A DNA stretch of 64,000 nucleotides from Deinococcus grandis (GCF_001485435.1 NZ_BCMS01000001.1:2365501-2429500); one strand, 5' to 3'. Numbered from the stretch's first letter, positions 46,593-58,768 are shown. A program made the numbers and translations. Notes: generated by a model from the sequence alone, not told the origin.

Positions 46593-48692
46593 GTGAAGCC
46601 CCTTGGCCCCTATGTGGCCGCGCGTGACCTGCCGGGCCGGATGAACAGTCCGGTGCGGACGCTGCGTGCCACGGACCGCCTGACCGGTATGCCGGTCCTG
46701 CTGCACGGCCTGCCCGGCCCGCTGCCCCTGCCTGACCTGCCCGGCCATCCGGGCGTGCTGCCCTTCGCGGAGTGCGTGCTGGTCGCCGGGGAGGCGTTCA
46801 TGGTGACCGAACTGCCGTTGCAGGCGCGGCCCGCACAGGACCCGGACCTCACGGCGCGCGGCGCGCTCGCGGCCCTCGCGGCGCTCCACGAGCGGGGGGT
46901 GGTCCACGGCGGCCTGAGCGCCTCGCAGCTGTGGAGCGTGGACGGCGAGGTCCGCCTGGCCGGGTCGGGCCTGCCCTGGGGTGGCGAGGCGCGGCCCGCC
47001 GACGACCTGTACGCCCTGGCGGTCATCCTGCACGAGATGGGCGGCGTGCCGGGCGCCCTGCGGCCCCTGCTGGACGCGCCGGGCACCCTGGACGCCCGGG
47101 CGGCGCTGCGCCTGCTGCGCGCCCCCGCCCCCGCGCGCCTGCGGGCCGCGCCGGACACCCCAGGGCACACGGAGTCGGCTCCCGCCGCGCCGGTCACCCC
47201 CAACCCGGCCCTGACGGACCCCACCCCGGCGGACCCCACGGTGTCTTCTCCGGTTCCCGCCGCGCAGGTGGCAGAGGTCCAGGGAGCAGCGGCGCAGGCC
47301 ACCCCGGTCCAGGCAAGCGCCGTGCAGGTCGCCCCAGTGCAGGCAAACCCAGTGCAGGCCGCCCTGGCCCCGGTCGACCCCGACCCGGACTCGCCTCCCG
47401 CCGGGGACGCCCCGGAGGCGCGTGGGCGGCGCGGGCGGGGCAGCCGCTTCCGCCTGCCGGGCCTGGGCGCCGCGCGCGAGGCGGCCGCACCGGACGAGCC
47501 GACGGTCCCCGTCCCCACGGCGCCTGCCGCGCCTGTTCCGGCACCTGCTCCGGTCCGTGCGGAGGTGGTCCCCTCCCCCGCTCCGGTCGTTCCGGCGAGC
47601 GCGCTCACGCCCCCGCCCGCTGCGGCGATCCGGCCGGACGACGGGGCCACGGACCTCACGGCTGACGCGCCGGTGCAGCCGGACGCACCCGCGCATGACG
47701 GCACGCCGATCGTGCTGGGTGACGGGGCCAGCCCCGCGCCCGCCGGGACCGGGGTGTCCGGCACGCCGCAAGCGCCGCCCGTCCTGCCGGACACGCCGCA
47801 ACCGGGCTGGACCGGGGGGCGCCTGTCGCCGCAGGAACGCCGCCGCCGCGAGCACGAGGCGCGGCAGGAGCACGCGCAGCGGGACGCGCAGGCGGCCGCC
47901 GAACGCCGGGCGCAGCGACTGGAGCAGCGGCGGCAGGAGCAGGGCGCGCAGGAACCGCCCGTGGCGCCCGCCCCGATCCAGATCGGTTTCGACGACCTGC
48001 CCGAATGGCAGCCCGACGCGCCCGCACCGCACCGAGGGGTGCAGATCAGCGAGGTGCCGCGCCTGCCGGAATCGCTGCGCCGCGCGCCGCTGCCCGGCGA
48101 CCCGGCGGCCGGGGAGGATCAGGATCCGGCCGCGGAGGTGCCGGTCGGGGCGCTGCCCGCGCGGCGGCGGGCGGGTGAACCGATCCGGATCGGCTGGGAC
48201 GAGGACGATTCCTGGCGGGTGGTGCGGGAGGCCCCGGCGCCGGTGCGGACGCGCCGTCCGCTGGTGTGGCGGGTGCTGTTCTGGGTGGTGCTGGCCGCCG
48301 CGTTCGTGGGCATGGCGCTGCTCCTCGCGCGGGTCGTGCAGGCGCGTGGGGCGGGTCCGGTGACGCCCGCCAGCGTGCCGCAGGTGTCCGGGACGGGCGC
48401 GGCGTCCGGCCGGGCAGCGGCCGCGCCTGAGGTGCCCGCCCGGCCCCAGCCGCAGACGGTGCAGTTCACGGTGCGGGGCGTGGCCGGGGCGACGGCACGC
48501 CTGTCCGTCGAGCAGTCCCCGAAGGAGGCGAACCTCGCGCCGGGGGCGTCGCTGGGGACCGCGCCGGGCCGCGTGACGTTCCCCGCGCCGGGCACGTACC
48601 GCCTGCGGGTGGTCGTGGACGGCTTCGCGCCGGGCAGCATGACGGTCACGGTGCCGCGTTCGCAGCCGGTGACCATCGACCTGGACCGCTGA
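46593..48692 (+). CDS. Membrane-anchored pseudokinase with long Pro/Ala linker and PEGA-like tail
   Basis: 699 aa. Residues 1-190 are a protein-kinase-like fold, but the glycine loop is missing, the catalytic loop HRDLKxxN reads HGGLSASQL (105-113) and DFG reads AGSG, so it should not transfer phosphate. A low-complexity region of ~330 residues follows with VQA-type repeats (QATPVQASAVQVAPVQANPV), then a charged coiled segment, one transmembrane helix (about 555-580, VLFWVVLAAAFVGMALLLA) and a PEGA-like extracellular domain (PGRVTFPAPGTYRLRVVVDG). GTG 46593 is chosen from the -10. Function unknown. Confidence 0.8.
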   Translation: MKPLGPYVAARDLPGRMNSPVRTLRATDRLTGMPVLLHGLPGPLPLPDLPGHPGVLPFAECVLVAGEAFMVTELPLQARPAQDPDLTARGALAALAALHERGVVHGGLSASQLWSVDGEVRLAGSGLPWGGEARPADDLYALAVILHEMGGVPGALRPLLDAPGTLDARAALRLLRAPAPARLRAAPDTPGHTESAPAAPVTPNPALTDPTPADPTVSSPVPAAQVAEVQGAAAQATPVQASAVQVAPVQANPVQAALAPVDPDPDSPPAGDAPEARGRRGRGSRFRLPGLGAAREAAAPDEPTVPVPTAPAAPVPAPAPVRAEVVPSPAPVVPASALTPPPAAAIRPDDGATDLTADAPVQPDAPAHDGTPIVLGDGASPAPAGTGVSGTPQAPPVLPDTPQPGWTGGRLSPQERRRREHEARQEHAQRDAQAAAERRAQRLEQRRQEQGAQEPPVAPAPIQIGFDDLPEWQPDAPAPHRGVQISEVPRLPESLRRAPLPGDPAAGEDQDPAAEVPVGALPARRRAGEPIRIGWDEDDSWRVVREAPAPVRTRRPLVWRVLFWVVLAAAFVGMALLLARVVQARGAGPVTPASVPQVSGTGAASGRAAAAPEVPARPQPQTVQFTVRGVAGATARLSVEQSPKEANLAPGASLGTAPGRVTFPAPGTYRLRVVVDGFAPGSMTVTVPRSQPVTIDLDR

Positions 48693-48704
48693 TCCGGTCC
48701 CCGT

Positions 48705-48766
48705 GTCACGCGCCGGGCCGGGCGCTCGTCTGTCCCGCCGGGACGCCCGCGGCCCGGGCGCGTGAC
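48705..48766 (+). terminator. Terminator hairpin between the pseudokinase and guaA
   Basis: Arms starting GTCACGCGCC (48705) and ending GGGCGCGTGAC (48766) pair over ~20 bp with small bulges. The right arm runs into the guaA -10 CAGAAT (48766-48771). Confidence 0.55.
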
Positions 48767-48779
48767 AGAATCGGGAGTG

Positions 48780-50297
<1,518 letters not shown>

Positions 50298-50350
50298 CCC
50301 TGCTGCGCTGAACACCCCCTCTGCCCCCGGCCACCGCGCCGGGGGTACCT

Positions 50351-50390
50351 CTGCCGGGTGTGCGTCTGCCGGGTGTGCGTCTGCCGGGGG
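50351..50390 (+). repeat. 15-bp direct repeat upstream of the HD-GYP gene
   Basis: CTGCCGGGTGTGCGT twice in tandem (50351-50380), then CTGCCGGGGG as a third partial copy. Confidence 0.7.
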
Positions 50391-50418
50391 GGAGTGGTGC
50401 GCGGCGGGTCAGTCGCGC

Positions 50419-50424
50419 TAGCGT
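50419..50424 (+). promoter_or_regulatory. -10 hexamer TAGCGT (leaderless leader peptide)
   Basis: 5 nt before the ATG of the 20-codon leader ORF at 50430. Confidence 0.45.
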
Positions 50425-52096
50425 GGGGCATGTCTCAACTGCGTCGCCGGAGCCCGACCCGGCGATTGATCCCCCCGCGGCGGTTCACTTGACCGGTGAT
50501 CCGCTGCGGCCCGATCTGCCCGAGACGCTGCGGCCCGCGCTGGAGGCGCAGGCGCTGGTGCTGCTCGCGCAGTCCAGCCGCGACATGTTCGACCGCTGCG
50601 CGCAGCAGGCACTGGAGATCACGGGGGCCAGCACCGCCCTGGTGCTGCTCTACCGGCCGGACACCGATGACCTGGAGGTCGTGGCCGCCGCCGGGTCGCG
50701 CGGCCCGGAGGCCATGCACATCCGCCTGCCCCGGGGGCGCGGCCTGTCGTGGCGGGTGGTGCAGTCGGGCCGCGCGACCCTGATCACACACACGGATCAG
50801 GACGCGCAGGCGGTGTACGTGACCGGCACGCCGGTGCCGCACACGTACCTGGGCGTGCCGCTGCTGGATCCGGACGGTCAGCTGCTGGGCGTGCTGTCGG
50901 TGGACCGGCTGGCACACGACACCCAGTTCGGCAGTGGCGAGGCGCAGGCGCTGACACTGCTGGGGCAGGCGGCCAGCGTCGCGTACTCGCGCATGCGGGC
51001 GCTGGAGGACGCGCAGCGGGCCGCGCGGCAGTTCGAACAGCTGGCGCAGCTGTCGGCGGAACTCGCGGACCTCAGCAGTCCCGAGGAGATCGGGCAGCGG
51101 GCCCTGCGGACCCTGGTGGACCTCTCGGGGTTCACGGTGGGCGCGGTGGTCATGCTGGACGGCGCGCGCGAGGTGCGCCTGTCGGTCCTGGAGGGTCACC
51201 CGCTGGGGCAGGCGGCCATGCGGGCGGTCCTGTCGGCCCGTCCGTCACCGACCGGCCTGATCGGCGAGGCGCTGCGCACCGGCCGCACGCAGGTCGCCCC
51301 GGATTACCAGTCCTGGTCGGCCCGCCGGGCGGACGCGACGCACGTGTTCACCGGGCTGGCCACGCCGCTGCGCGTGGATGGCCGCGTGGTGGGCGTGGTC
51401 ACGCTGCTGCACCTCGTGCGGCGCGTGCCGGTACCCGCCAGTCTGGTCACGCTGCTCGACACGGTCGCGCTGCGGATCAGTCAGGCGCTGGACCGGGCCG
51501 ACAGCATCGAGCACCTGCACGCCACGCGGGAGGCGGCGCTGCGCACCCTGGGCCGCATGCTCGAGAGCCGCGACGGGGACACGTTCGGGCACACGGACCG
51601 CGTGACGACGCTGGCGCTGCGGCTGGCCGGGCGGCTGGGCCTGAGCGACACGCAGCGTCAGCACCTGCGCTGGGGCGCGTACCTGCACGACATCGGCAAG
51701 GTCGCGGTGGACGACCGGCTGCTGCGCAAGGCCGGACCGCTGACCCCGGTCGAACGCGAGGCGATGCAGTGGCACGTGGAGGTCGGGGATCAGCTGCTGC
51801 GCGAGGAGGTGTTCGTCCCGCGCGAGGTCCGCGAGGTCGTGCGGCACCACCATGAACGCTGGGACGGCGGCGGGTACCCGGACCAGCTCGCCGGGCCGGA
51901 CATTCCGCTGCTGGCGCGGATCTTCAGTGTCGCGGACGTGTTCGACGCGCTGGTCAGCCCCAGGCCGTACAAACTGGCGTGGTCGGTGCAGGCGGCCGCG
52001 GACGCGCTGCGGGAACAGTCGGGGCGGCAGTTCGACCCGGCGGTCGTGGTGGCGTTCCTGAACGTGCTGCGCGAGGACGGCCTGCTGGACGGCTGA
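50423..52096 (+). CDS. GAF-GAF-HD-GYP cyclic-di-GMP phosphodiesterase
   Basis: Two GAF domains (about residues 35-190 and 205-365) precede an HD-GYP domain with GHTDRV, AYLHDIGKVAVDDRLL and HHHERWDGGGYPDQLAG. It would hydrolyse cyclic di-GMP in response to a GAF ligand or to redox/light. There is no membrane segment. Start uncertain: GTG 50423 (557 aa), or TTG 50489 (535 aa) overlapping the stop of a leaderless leader ORF. Conserved sequence begins after both. Confidence 0.88.
   Translation: MGHVSTASPEPDPAIDPPAAVHLTGDPLRPDLPETLRPALEAQALVLLAQSSRDMFDRCAQQALEITGASTALVLLYRPDTDDLEVVAAAGSRGPEAMHIRLPRGRGLSWRVVQSGRATLITHTDQDAQAVYVTGTPVPHTYLGVPLLDPDGQLLGVLSVDRLAHDTQFGSGEAQALTLLGQAASVAYSRMRALEDAQRAARQFEQLAQLSAELADLSSPEEIGQRALRTLVDLSGFTVGAVVMLDGAREVRLSVLEGHPLGQAAMRAVLSARPSPTGLIGEALRTGRTQVAPDYQSWSARRADATHVFTGLATPLRVDGRVVGVVTLLHLVRRVPVPASLVTLLDTVALRISQALDRADSIEHLHATREAALRTLGRMLESRDGDTFGHTDRVTTLALRLAGRLGLSDTQRQHLRWGAYLHDIGKVAVDDRLLRKAGPLTPVEREAMQWHVEVGDQLLREEVFVPREVREVVRHHHERWDGGGYPDQLAGPDIPLLARIFSVADVFDALVSPRPYKLAWSVQAAADALREQSGRQFDPAVVVAFLNVLREDGLLDG
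50430..50492 (+). CDS. Putative leaderless leader peptide coupled to the HD-GYP gene
   Basis: 20 codons plus stop, arginine-rich (MSQLRRRSPTRRLIPPRRFT). It starts 5 nt after TAGCGT, and its TGA overlaps an in-frame TTG (50489-50491) of the HD-GYP frame. Whether it is translated is inferred. Confidence 0.4.
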   Translation: MSQLRRRSPTRRLIPPRRFT

Positions 52097-52104
52097 GCGG
52101 CAGG

Positions 52105-52135
52105 GGCGCGCCGGGTGAATGAACCCCGGCGCGCC
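52105..52135 (+). terminator. Terminator after the HD-GYP gene
   Basis: A perfect 11-bp stem GGCGCGCCGGG / CCCGGCGCGCC followed by TCTCCCCTG. Confidence 0.7.
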
Positions 52136-52151
52136 TCTCCCCTGTCCGTTA

Positions 52152-52284
52152 TACGGATTCCGTTTATTTCGTTGACAGATCGGAACGCCACCGATCTGCC
52201 AACTCCACGTCCGGAATCCGTTTCTCTCCTCCTCGCATCCGCTCGGATTGAACGGCTGTATCAGCCATTCAATCGGAGTCCGTA
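52152..52284 (+). repeat. Repeat family A, copy 3
   Basis: TACGGATTCCG at the left and CGGAGTCCGTA at the right, 11-bp terminal inverted repeats with one mismatch. It ends directly at the stop codon (52285) of the next minus-strand gene. It is about 85 percent identical by eye to copy 2. Confidence 0.8.
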
Positions 52285-52893
52285 TTACTTCTTCTGCAGG
52301 ACCTTGATGTAGGCGCCCAGCTGGTCGGCCATGCGGCCCTGCTTGAAGGGGTTGAACTGGCCGGGCTGGCCTCCCTGCCCCTGCCCACCCTGTCCCTGCC
52401 CGGTCTGTCCGGCGGGGCGCTGGCCGCCCATCAGGATGCCGAGGCCGCCGGGCAGGCCGGGCACGCGCTGGCCCTGGGTCTGGCCGCTGCGCTGCGCCTG
52501 GGTGCGGCGGGCTTCGCGGTCCTGTTCGGCTTTCAGCATCAGGCTGTCGAGGGCCGTGAGTTGCCTGGCGGTCAGGATCCTGTCCTCGATCTGCGTGAGG
52601 TACTTCTTGGCGTCGTTGGGCTGCACGCTGGTGGCTTTCTGGATGCTGGTCAGGAGCGGGAGCAGGAGTTTGGCCTGCGCCCTGGTCAGGGCGGTCACCT
52701 TGTTCTGTTCCAGGTCGGGCAGGAGGCGGACGGTCTGCGCGAGGTCGTTGACGGGCTGCATGGCTTTCATGCGGGCCTGCATCTCGGGCGTCATCTGGCG
52801 CTGCGTGCCGGTCTGGGCGCTGGCGGCGCCGAGGGCGGGAGTGGTGAAGGCGAGAGCGGTGAGGGTCAGGGTGGTGCGGGTGGTCTTGGGCAT
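52285..52893 (-). CDS. Secreted Gln/Gly-rich protein, last gene of the efflux operon
   Basis: 202 aa. Signal peptide (LTLTALAFTTPALGAASAQ). A helical middle (residues 33-140) holds TPEMQARMKAM and repeated Gln/Ala; then GQTGQGQGGQGQGGQPGQ low complexity. It loosely resembles the Spy/CpxP-like LTxxQ style (TPEMQARM, LTARQLTALDSL) but I cannot confirm it. AGGAG lies before the ATG, 10 nt after the permease stop. It may aid periplasmic folding or efflux. Confidence 0.72.
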   Translation of the reverse strand: MPKTTRTTLTLTALAFTTPALGAASAQTGTQRQMTPEMQARMKAMQPVNDLAQTVRLLPDLEQNKVTALTRAQAKLLLPLLTSIQKATSVQPNDAKKYLTQIEDRILTARQLTALDSLMLKAEQDREARRTQAQRSGQTQGQRVPGLPGGLGILMGGQRPAGQTGQGQGGQGQGGQPGQFNPFKQGRMADQLGAYIKVLQKK

Positions 52894-52903
52894 GGGGGTG
52901 CTC

Positions 52904-54228
<1,325 letters not shown>

Positions 54229-54232
<4 letters not shown>

Positions 54233-54981
54233 GGGTGGCCCCCCAGGCCACGCCGGGGCGTCTGGCGGCGGTCACTCTCGATCAGGCCGTCGCGGACGCG
54301 GATGACCCGCCCGGCGTACGCGCCGATGTCGTCCTCGTGGGTGACCAGGACGACGGTGGTGCCCTCGGCGTGTAGGTCGCTGAACAGGCCCATGACCTCC
54401 TCGCTGGTGCGGGTGTCGAGGTTCCCGGTGGGTTCGTCGGCCAGCAGAAGGCGGGGGCGTCCGGCCAGGGCGCGGGCGACCGCCACGCGTTGTTTCTGCC
54501 CGCCGCTGATCTGGCTGGGCAGGTTGCGGGCCTTGTCGGCCAGCCCGACGCGGTCCAGGACCTGCATGGCCCGGTCGCGCCGCTCGCGGGGGGGCACCCC
54601 GGCGTACGTGAGGGGCACCTCGACGTTCTCGACGAGGTTCAGTCGGGGCAGCAGGTGGAACGCCTGGAACACGAACCCGATCTCGGTGTTGCGGGCCGCG
54701 GCGCGTTCGTTCTCGCTGAGGGTGGTGACGTTGCGGCCGCCCAGCCGGTACCCGCCCTCGCTGGGCCGGTCGAGCAGGCCGATGATCTGCATCAGGGTGG
54801 TCTTGCCGCTGCCCGACGGGCCCATCAGGGCGACCATCTCGCCCGGCAGGATCTGCACATCCACGCCCCGGAGCGCCTCGAAGATCACGTCGCCCTGCGC
54901 GTACACCTTGCGGATGCCGCGCAGGTCCACCACCGCCGCCGTGGGGGCGGGGACGACCGGGGTGACCTGCGGCGTGGTCAC
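54229..54981 (-). CDS. MacB-type ABC transporter ATPase
   Basis: 250 aa. Walker A GPSGSGKTTLMQIIG, Q-loop FVFQAFHLLPRL, signature LPSQISGGQKQRVAVARAL, Walker B RLLLADEPTGNLD and H-loop VLVTHE. It is a separate polypeptide from the permease, unlike E. coli MacB. The GTG start overlaps the adaptor stop. It powers the MacA-MacB-TolC machine. Confidence 0.95.
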
Positions 54982-56357
54982 GGCGCGCCTCCGGGGAAGC
55001 CGCCGGGGGGGCCGCCGAAGCCGCCCTGTCGGCTGTTCTGGCCGTCCCCCTGGCTGCCGGTGCCGGAGGTACCCGCGCGGCGGGCTGTGCCGGGCACGAC
55101 GACGTCCTGGCCGGGGGTCAGGCCGCCTTCGACGATGGTGTTCGTGCCGTCGGTCGCGCCGGTCTCCACGCGGACCCGTTCGGGCTCGGCGCCCGCCACG
55201 GCGCCGGGGGTCTGCACGTAGCTGCGGCCCCGCACGGTCTGCACGGCCTTGCTGGGCACGAGGAGACCCTGGGCCTCGCTCTGGATGATCTCCGCCTCGG
55301 CGGTCATGCCAGCGCGCAGCTGCCCGTCCGGGTTGCTCAACTGGACAGTGGCGGTGAAGACGCTGATGCCGCTGCTCTGGGTCGCGCCGGGCGAGACGCG
55401 CACGACCTTCCCGCTGAAGGTCTGCCCGTCGAAGGCGTCGAGGGTCACGTCGGCGCGCTGCCCGACCTTCACGCCCGCGATCTCGGTCTCGTCGATCTGC
55501 ACCGGGAGGTTCAGGGTGGTGTCGTCGATCAGGGTCAGGATGCTCGCGCCGCTGGTGACGACGGCGCCCTCGGTGGCGGTGACGGTGCTGACCACGCCGC
55601 TCATCGGGGCGTACACCTTCAGGTCGGCGCGGTCCTGCGCGGCGGCGTCCAGGCTGTCCTGCGCCTGCTGCACGGCGAGTGCCTGACTGCGGAGGTTCTG
55701 CGCGTCGGTGCTCGCGCCGGTCTGCTGCTGGGTCAGGGCGCTGCTCAGGCCAGCGCGGGCGCTGTCCACGCTCTGCTGGGCTTTCGTGACGGCGGACTGC
55801 GCGTCGGCCAGCGCGGAGGCGCTCAGGGCCCCGATGCCCGCGAGCTGCCGCTGGCCGCTGAGGGTGCGCTGCGCGTCGGCGAGGGTCTGCTCGGCCTGCG
55901 TCACGCTGCCCCGCGCGCTGACGACGCTGCTGGCGCGCTGCGCGGCGCTGCTGGCCTGACTGGCGCGCGCCGCGTCCAGGCTGGCGCGGGCCTTGTCGAG
56001 GTTCAGCTGGGCCGACTGGACGTTCTGCTCGACGGTGTCGCTGCTCAGGGTGGTGATCAGCTGCCCTTTCGTGACCCGTTCGCCCACGGCGGGCACCGCG
56101 CCCACCGTGGCGGTCAGGTCGGCCCCGACCGTGCGGGTCTGCGCGGCCTCCAGCGTGCCGGGACCGCTGACCGACACGCGCACCACGCCCGGCTGCGCGC
56201 GGCTGGTGGTGGTCGTGGGGGCGGCAGCCGTGTCGGCGCTGCGGGTGCGGGTGTACACGATCCCGCCGGTCACGGCGGCGACGAGCAGCAGGCCGCTCAC
56301 CACCCACGGCCAACGGCGGCGCGGCGCGGCGGGCCGGGCGGGGCTGGTGGTGGTCAC
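54978..56357 (-). CDS. MacA-like periplasmic adaptor (membrane fusion protein)
   Basis: 459 aa. One N-terminal transmembrane helix (WVVSGLLLVAAVTGGIVY), a lipoyl half (VGERVTKGQLITTLSSDTV), a long coiled coil rich in Ala/Gln, the second lipoyl half (DLKVYAPMSGVVSTV), a beta-barrel and a C-terminal Gly-rich tail (QGGFGGPPGGFPGG). It links MacB to the TolC-type channels upstream. It overlaps both neighbours by 4 nt. Confidence 0.92.
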   Translation of the reverse strand: MTTTSPARPAAPRRRWPWVVSGLLLVAAVTGGIVYTRTRSADTAAAPTTTTSRAQPGVVRVSVSGPGTLEAAQTRTVGADLTATVGAVPAVGERVTKGQLITTLSSDTVEQNVQSAQLNLDKARASLDAARASQASSAAQRASSVVSARGSVTQAEQTLADAQRTLSGQRQLAGIGALSASALADAQSAVTKAQQSVDSARAGLSSALTQQQTGASTDAQNLRSQALAVQQAQDSLDAAAQDRADLKVYAPMSGVVSTVTATEGAVVTSGASILTLIDDTTLNLPVQIDETEIAGVKVGQRADVTLDAFDGQTFSGKVVRVSPGATQSSGISVFTATVQLSNPDGQLRAGMTAEAEIIQSEAQGLLVPSKAVQTVRGRSYVQTPGAVAGAEPERVRVETGATDGTNTIVEGGLTPGQDVVVPGTARRAGTSGTGSQGDGQNSRQGGFGGPPGGFPGGAP

Positions 56358-57397
56358 AGCGCGCCCCCGATGCCGGTGAGGTTCTGCCCGGCGGCGACCG
56401 ACAGCGCCGCGAGGGCCTCGGTGACGTTGTTCTGCGCCTGCAGGCGGCTGTACTGGGCTTTCTTGAGGGTCAGCTGGGTGCTCTGGAGTTCGACGGCGCT
56501 GATCGTGCCACTTTTCAGGCGGGCGCTGTCCTGGGTGTAGGTCTTCTGCGCGGCGGCCTCGCGGCTCAGCGCGACCTGCTGGAGTTCGTAGGCGTTCTGC
56601 GCGGCCTGGTACGCGCTGGCCAGGGTCTGCCCGGCCGCCTTCTGGGCGCTGTCCTGGCTGCGCTGCGCGTTCGCCAGGGCCGTTTTCGCGTCCTGGAGGG
56701 TCCGGGCGGGCGTGAAGTCGTTGTCGGCGAGTTTCACGTTCAGCGTGGCGCTGGCGACGTCGTTCGCGGCGCCGACCAGGCTGGTCAGCCGGTCCAGTCC
56801 GCCCTGGAGGCTGGCGAGCGTGACGCTCAGTTTGGGCGCGGTGACCGCACTCCCGGCGCGGACGCTGTTCCCCAGGCCGGTCAGGGTGCCGAGTTTCGCG
56901 GCGGCGAGGTTCAGCTGCGCGCGGGCGTCCGCGAGGGTCTGGGTGCTGGCGGCCAGGGTGTTCTGCGCGTTCGTGACGTCCAGGGTGGTGGCGTTCCCGA
57001 TGCCGAGTTTCACCTGCGTGACCTGCACGCCCCTGGTGTCCACCTGCACCTGCAGGGTCTGGAGTTCGACGTTCTCCTGCGCTTCGAGCAGCGCCGTGTA
57101 CGCGCCGACGGTGCTCTGCAGCGCGCTGAGTTTCGCGGCGCGGACCTGCGCCTGCGCGAGTTTCTCGGCGTTCGCGGCATTCAGTTTCGCGGCGACCAGG
57201 GTGCTGGGGTCGGCCTGCGCGGCTCGGCTGGCGGCCTGGGCCTTGTCGAGGTTCGCCTGGGAGGTCTTGACGTCGCTGCTGGTGGTCAGCGCGGCGCTGA
57301 CGGCACTTCCGGCACTCAGGGCGGTCTGGGCGTGTGCGGCGGGCGCGGCCAGGGCGAGGCCCAGGCTGAGGGTGAACAGTCGGCGGGCGTGGGTCAT
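56354..57397 (-). CDS. TolC-family outer membrane efflux protein (short)
   Basis: 347 aa with a signal peptide (FTLSLGLALAAPAAHAQ). Helical coiled-coil repeats with LxxAxxN pattern (KLGIGNATTLDVTNAQNTLA) resemble outer membrane factor hairpins, but it is about 100 aa shorter than usual TolC and shorter than its paralogue directly upstream. 4-nt overlaps on both sides. Two different channel proteins in one operon may give alternative outlets or a heteromer. Confidence 0.87.
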   Translation of the reverse strand: MTHARRLFTLSLGLALAAPAAHAQTALSAGSAVSAALTTSSDVKTSQANLDKAQAASRAAQADPSTLVAAKLNAANAEKLAQAQVRAAKLSALQSTVGAYTALLEAQENVELQTLQVQVDTRGVQVTQVKLGIGNATTLDVTNAQNTLAASTQTLADARAQLNLAAAKLGTLTGLGNSVRAGSAVTAPKLSVTLASLQGGLDRLTSLVGAANDVASATLNVKLADNDFTPARTLQDAKTALANAQRSQDSAQKAAGQTLASAYQAAQNAYELQQVALSREAAAQKTYTQDSARLKSGTISAVELQSTQLTLKKAQYSRLQAQNNVTEALAALSVAAGQNLTGIGGAL

Positions 57398-58761
57398 TGG
57401 GGGCCTCCGGCGGCGTTGAGAAGCTGGGTCAGGCTCAGCTGGGCGGTGATGCGGGCGGACAGCAGGTCCCGCTCGGCCTGCGCGAGGCTGAGCGTGGCGG
57501 CGGCGAGGTCGTCGGCGGTGCCGGTCCCGGCGTCCAGGCGGGCCTGGGCGGTCTGCACGGCCAATTGCGCGGCCTGCACCTGCGCGGCGCGGGTCTGCAC
57601 GGCGTTCAGGTTGGTCTGCACGGTCACGTACCGGCTGCGGACGTCCAGTTCGGCGTTCTGCTGCGCGACGGTCAGGGACAGCCCCGCCTGGGTGACGCCC
57701 GCCTGCGCGGCGCTCAGCGCGGCCTGCTGGGCGGGTGAGTACACGACGTACGACCCGCTGACGCTGGCGGTCAGGCGGTTGCCGCCGGTGCTCGCGCGGT
57801 CGCCCAGCGGGAGGCTGTAGCTGCTGCCCAGGGTGCCCTGCTTGACGTTCAGCGTGGCGCTGACCGTTCCGGCGGTCCCGCCGCCGTAGCCGACGCTGGC
57901 GGTCAGGTCCGGCAGGCGGGCGTCGCGCTGATCGTCCTCCAGGGCCTCCTGCGCACTCGCCAGGGCGTTCTGCGCGCTGATCACTTCGCTGCTGCCCGTG
58001 CGGGCGCGGGCGACCAGTGCGCTCAGGTCCGGGAGGGTCAGGGTGTCGTCCGGCCGGGTGCTGAAGGTCACGCCGCCCAGGGTGGTACCCAGCGTGGCGT
58101 CCAGGGTGCGGCGGGCGCTGTCCAGGCTGGATTGCGCCTGCGTCAGGCTGCTGGTCGCGGTCTGCACGGCGCTCTGCGCATTCAGGACGGTCTCGGCGGT
58201 GGCGTTCCCGGCGACCTGCTGTGCCTGCGCGACCGTCAGCTGCCGCTGCCGCAGCTCCAGGGTGCGGCCCGCCAGCGTGATGTCCTGCGTGGCGAGCGCG
58301 GCCGAGAAGTACGCCTGCGCCACGTTCAGCCGGGTGCTCAGGTTCGCGTCGCGCAGGTTCGCCTGCGCCAGCGCGAGGCTGCGCTCAGATGCCCGCAGGC
58401 TGCCCTGTGAACTGGACCAGGGCAGCAGGCCCAGGCTGACGTTCGCGCCCGCCGTGCCGGACAGGCTGCTGCTCACAGCGGCGCTCGTGCCGTCGCTGGC
58501 GGTGCTGGTCGGCCCGGCGTAACTGGCGCTGCCGCTCACGCTGACGGTCAGGCCCAGCGCGGCGCGCGCCGCCTGGAGGTTCTGCTGCGCGACCTGCACG
58601 CTCAGCGCGGCGCGGGTGACGCTGGGGGCCTGCGCCAGCTGCGCGTACGCCTGCTCCAGGGTGAGGTCGGGGGGCGCGGCGGACGGCGCGGTGGTCTGCG
58701 CGTGCGCGGCGCCGAGCAGCAGGGCCAGCGTGAGCAGGCGGGGCGGTGGGGGACGGGTCAT
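57394..58761 (-). CDS. TolC-family outer membrane efflux protein
   Basis: 455 aa, first gene of the operon. Signal peptide (LLTLALLLGAAHAQ), the repeated OMF helical halves (LTLEQAYAQLAQAPSV, QVAGNATAETVLNAQSAV, LDAGTGTADDLAAATLSL) and YVVYSPAQQAAL. It is the export channel of the MacAB system. CACGCT lies 7 nt before the ATG. Confidence 0.9.
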   Translation of the reverse strand: MTRPPPPRLLTLALLLGAAHAQTTAPSAAPPDLTLEQAYAQLAQAPSVTRAALSVQVAQQNLQAARAALGLTVSVSGSASYAGPTSTASDGTSAAVSSSLSGTAGANVSLGLLPWSSSQGSLRASERSLALAQANLRDANLSTRLNVAQAYFSAALATQDITLAGRTLELRQRQLTVAQAQQVAGNATAETVLNAQSAVQTATSSLTQAQSSLDSARRTLDATLGTTLGGVTFSTRPDDTLTLPDLSALVARARTGSSEVISAQNALASAQEALEDDQRDARLPDLTASVGYGGGTAGTVSATLNVKQGTLGSSYSLPLGDRASTGGNRLTASVSGSYVVYSPAQQAALSAAQAGVTQAGLSLTVAQQNAELDVRSRYVTVQTNLNAVQTRAAQVQAAQLAVQTAQARLDAGTGTADDLAAATLSLAQAERDLLSARITAQLSLTQLLNAAGGPQ

Positions 58762-58768
58762 GTCGCCC

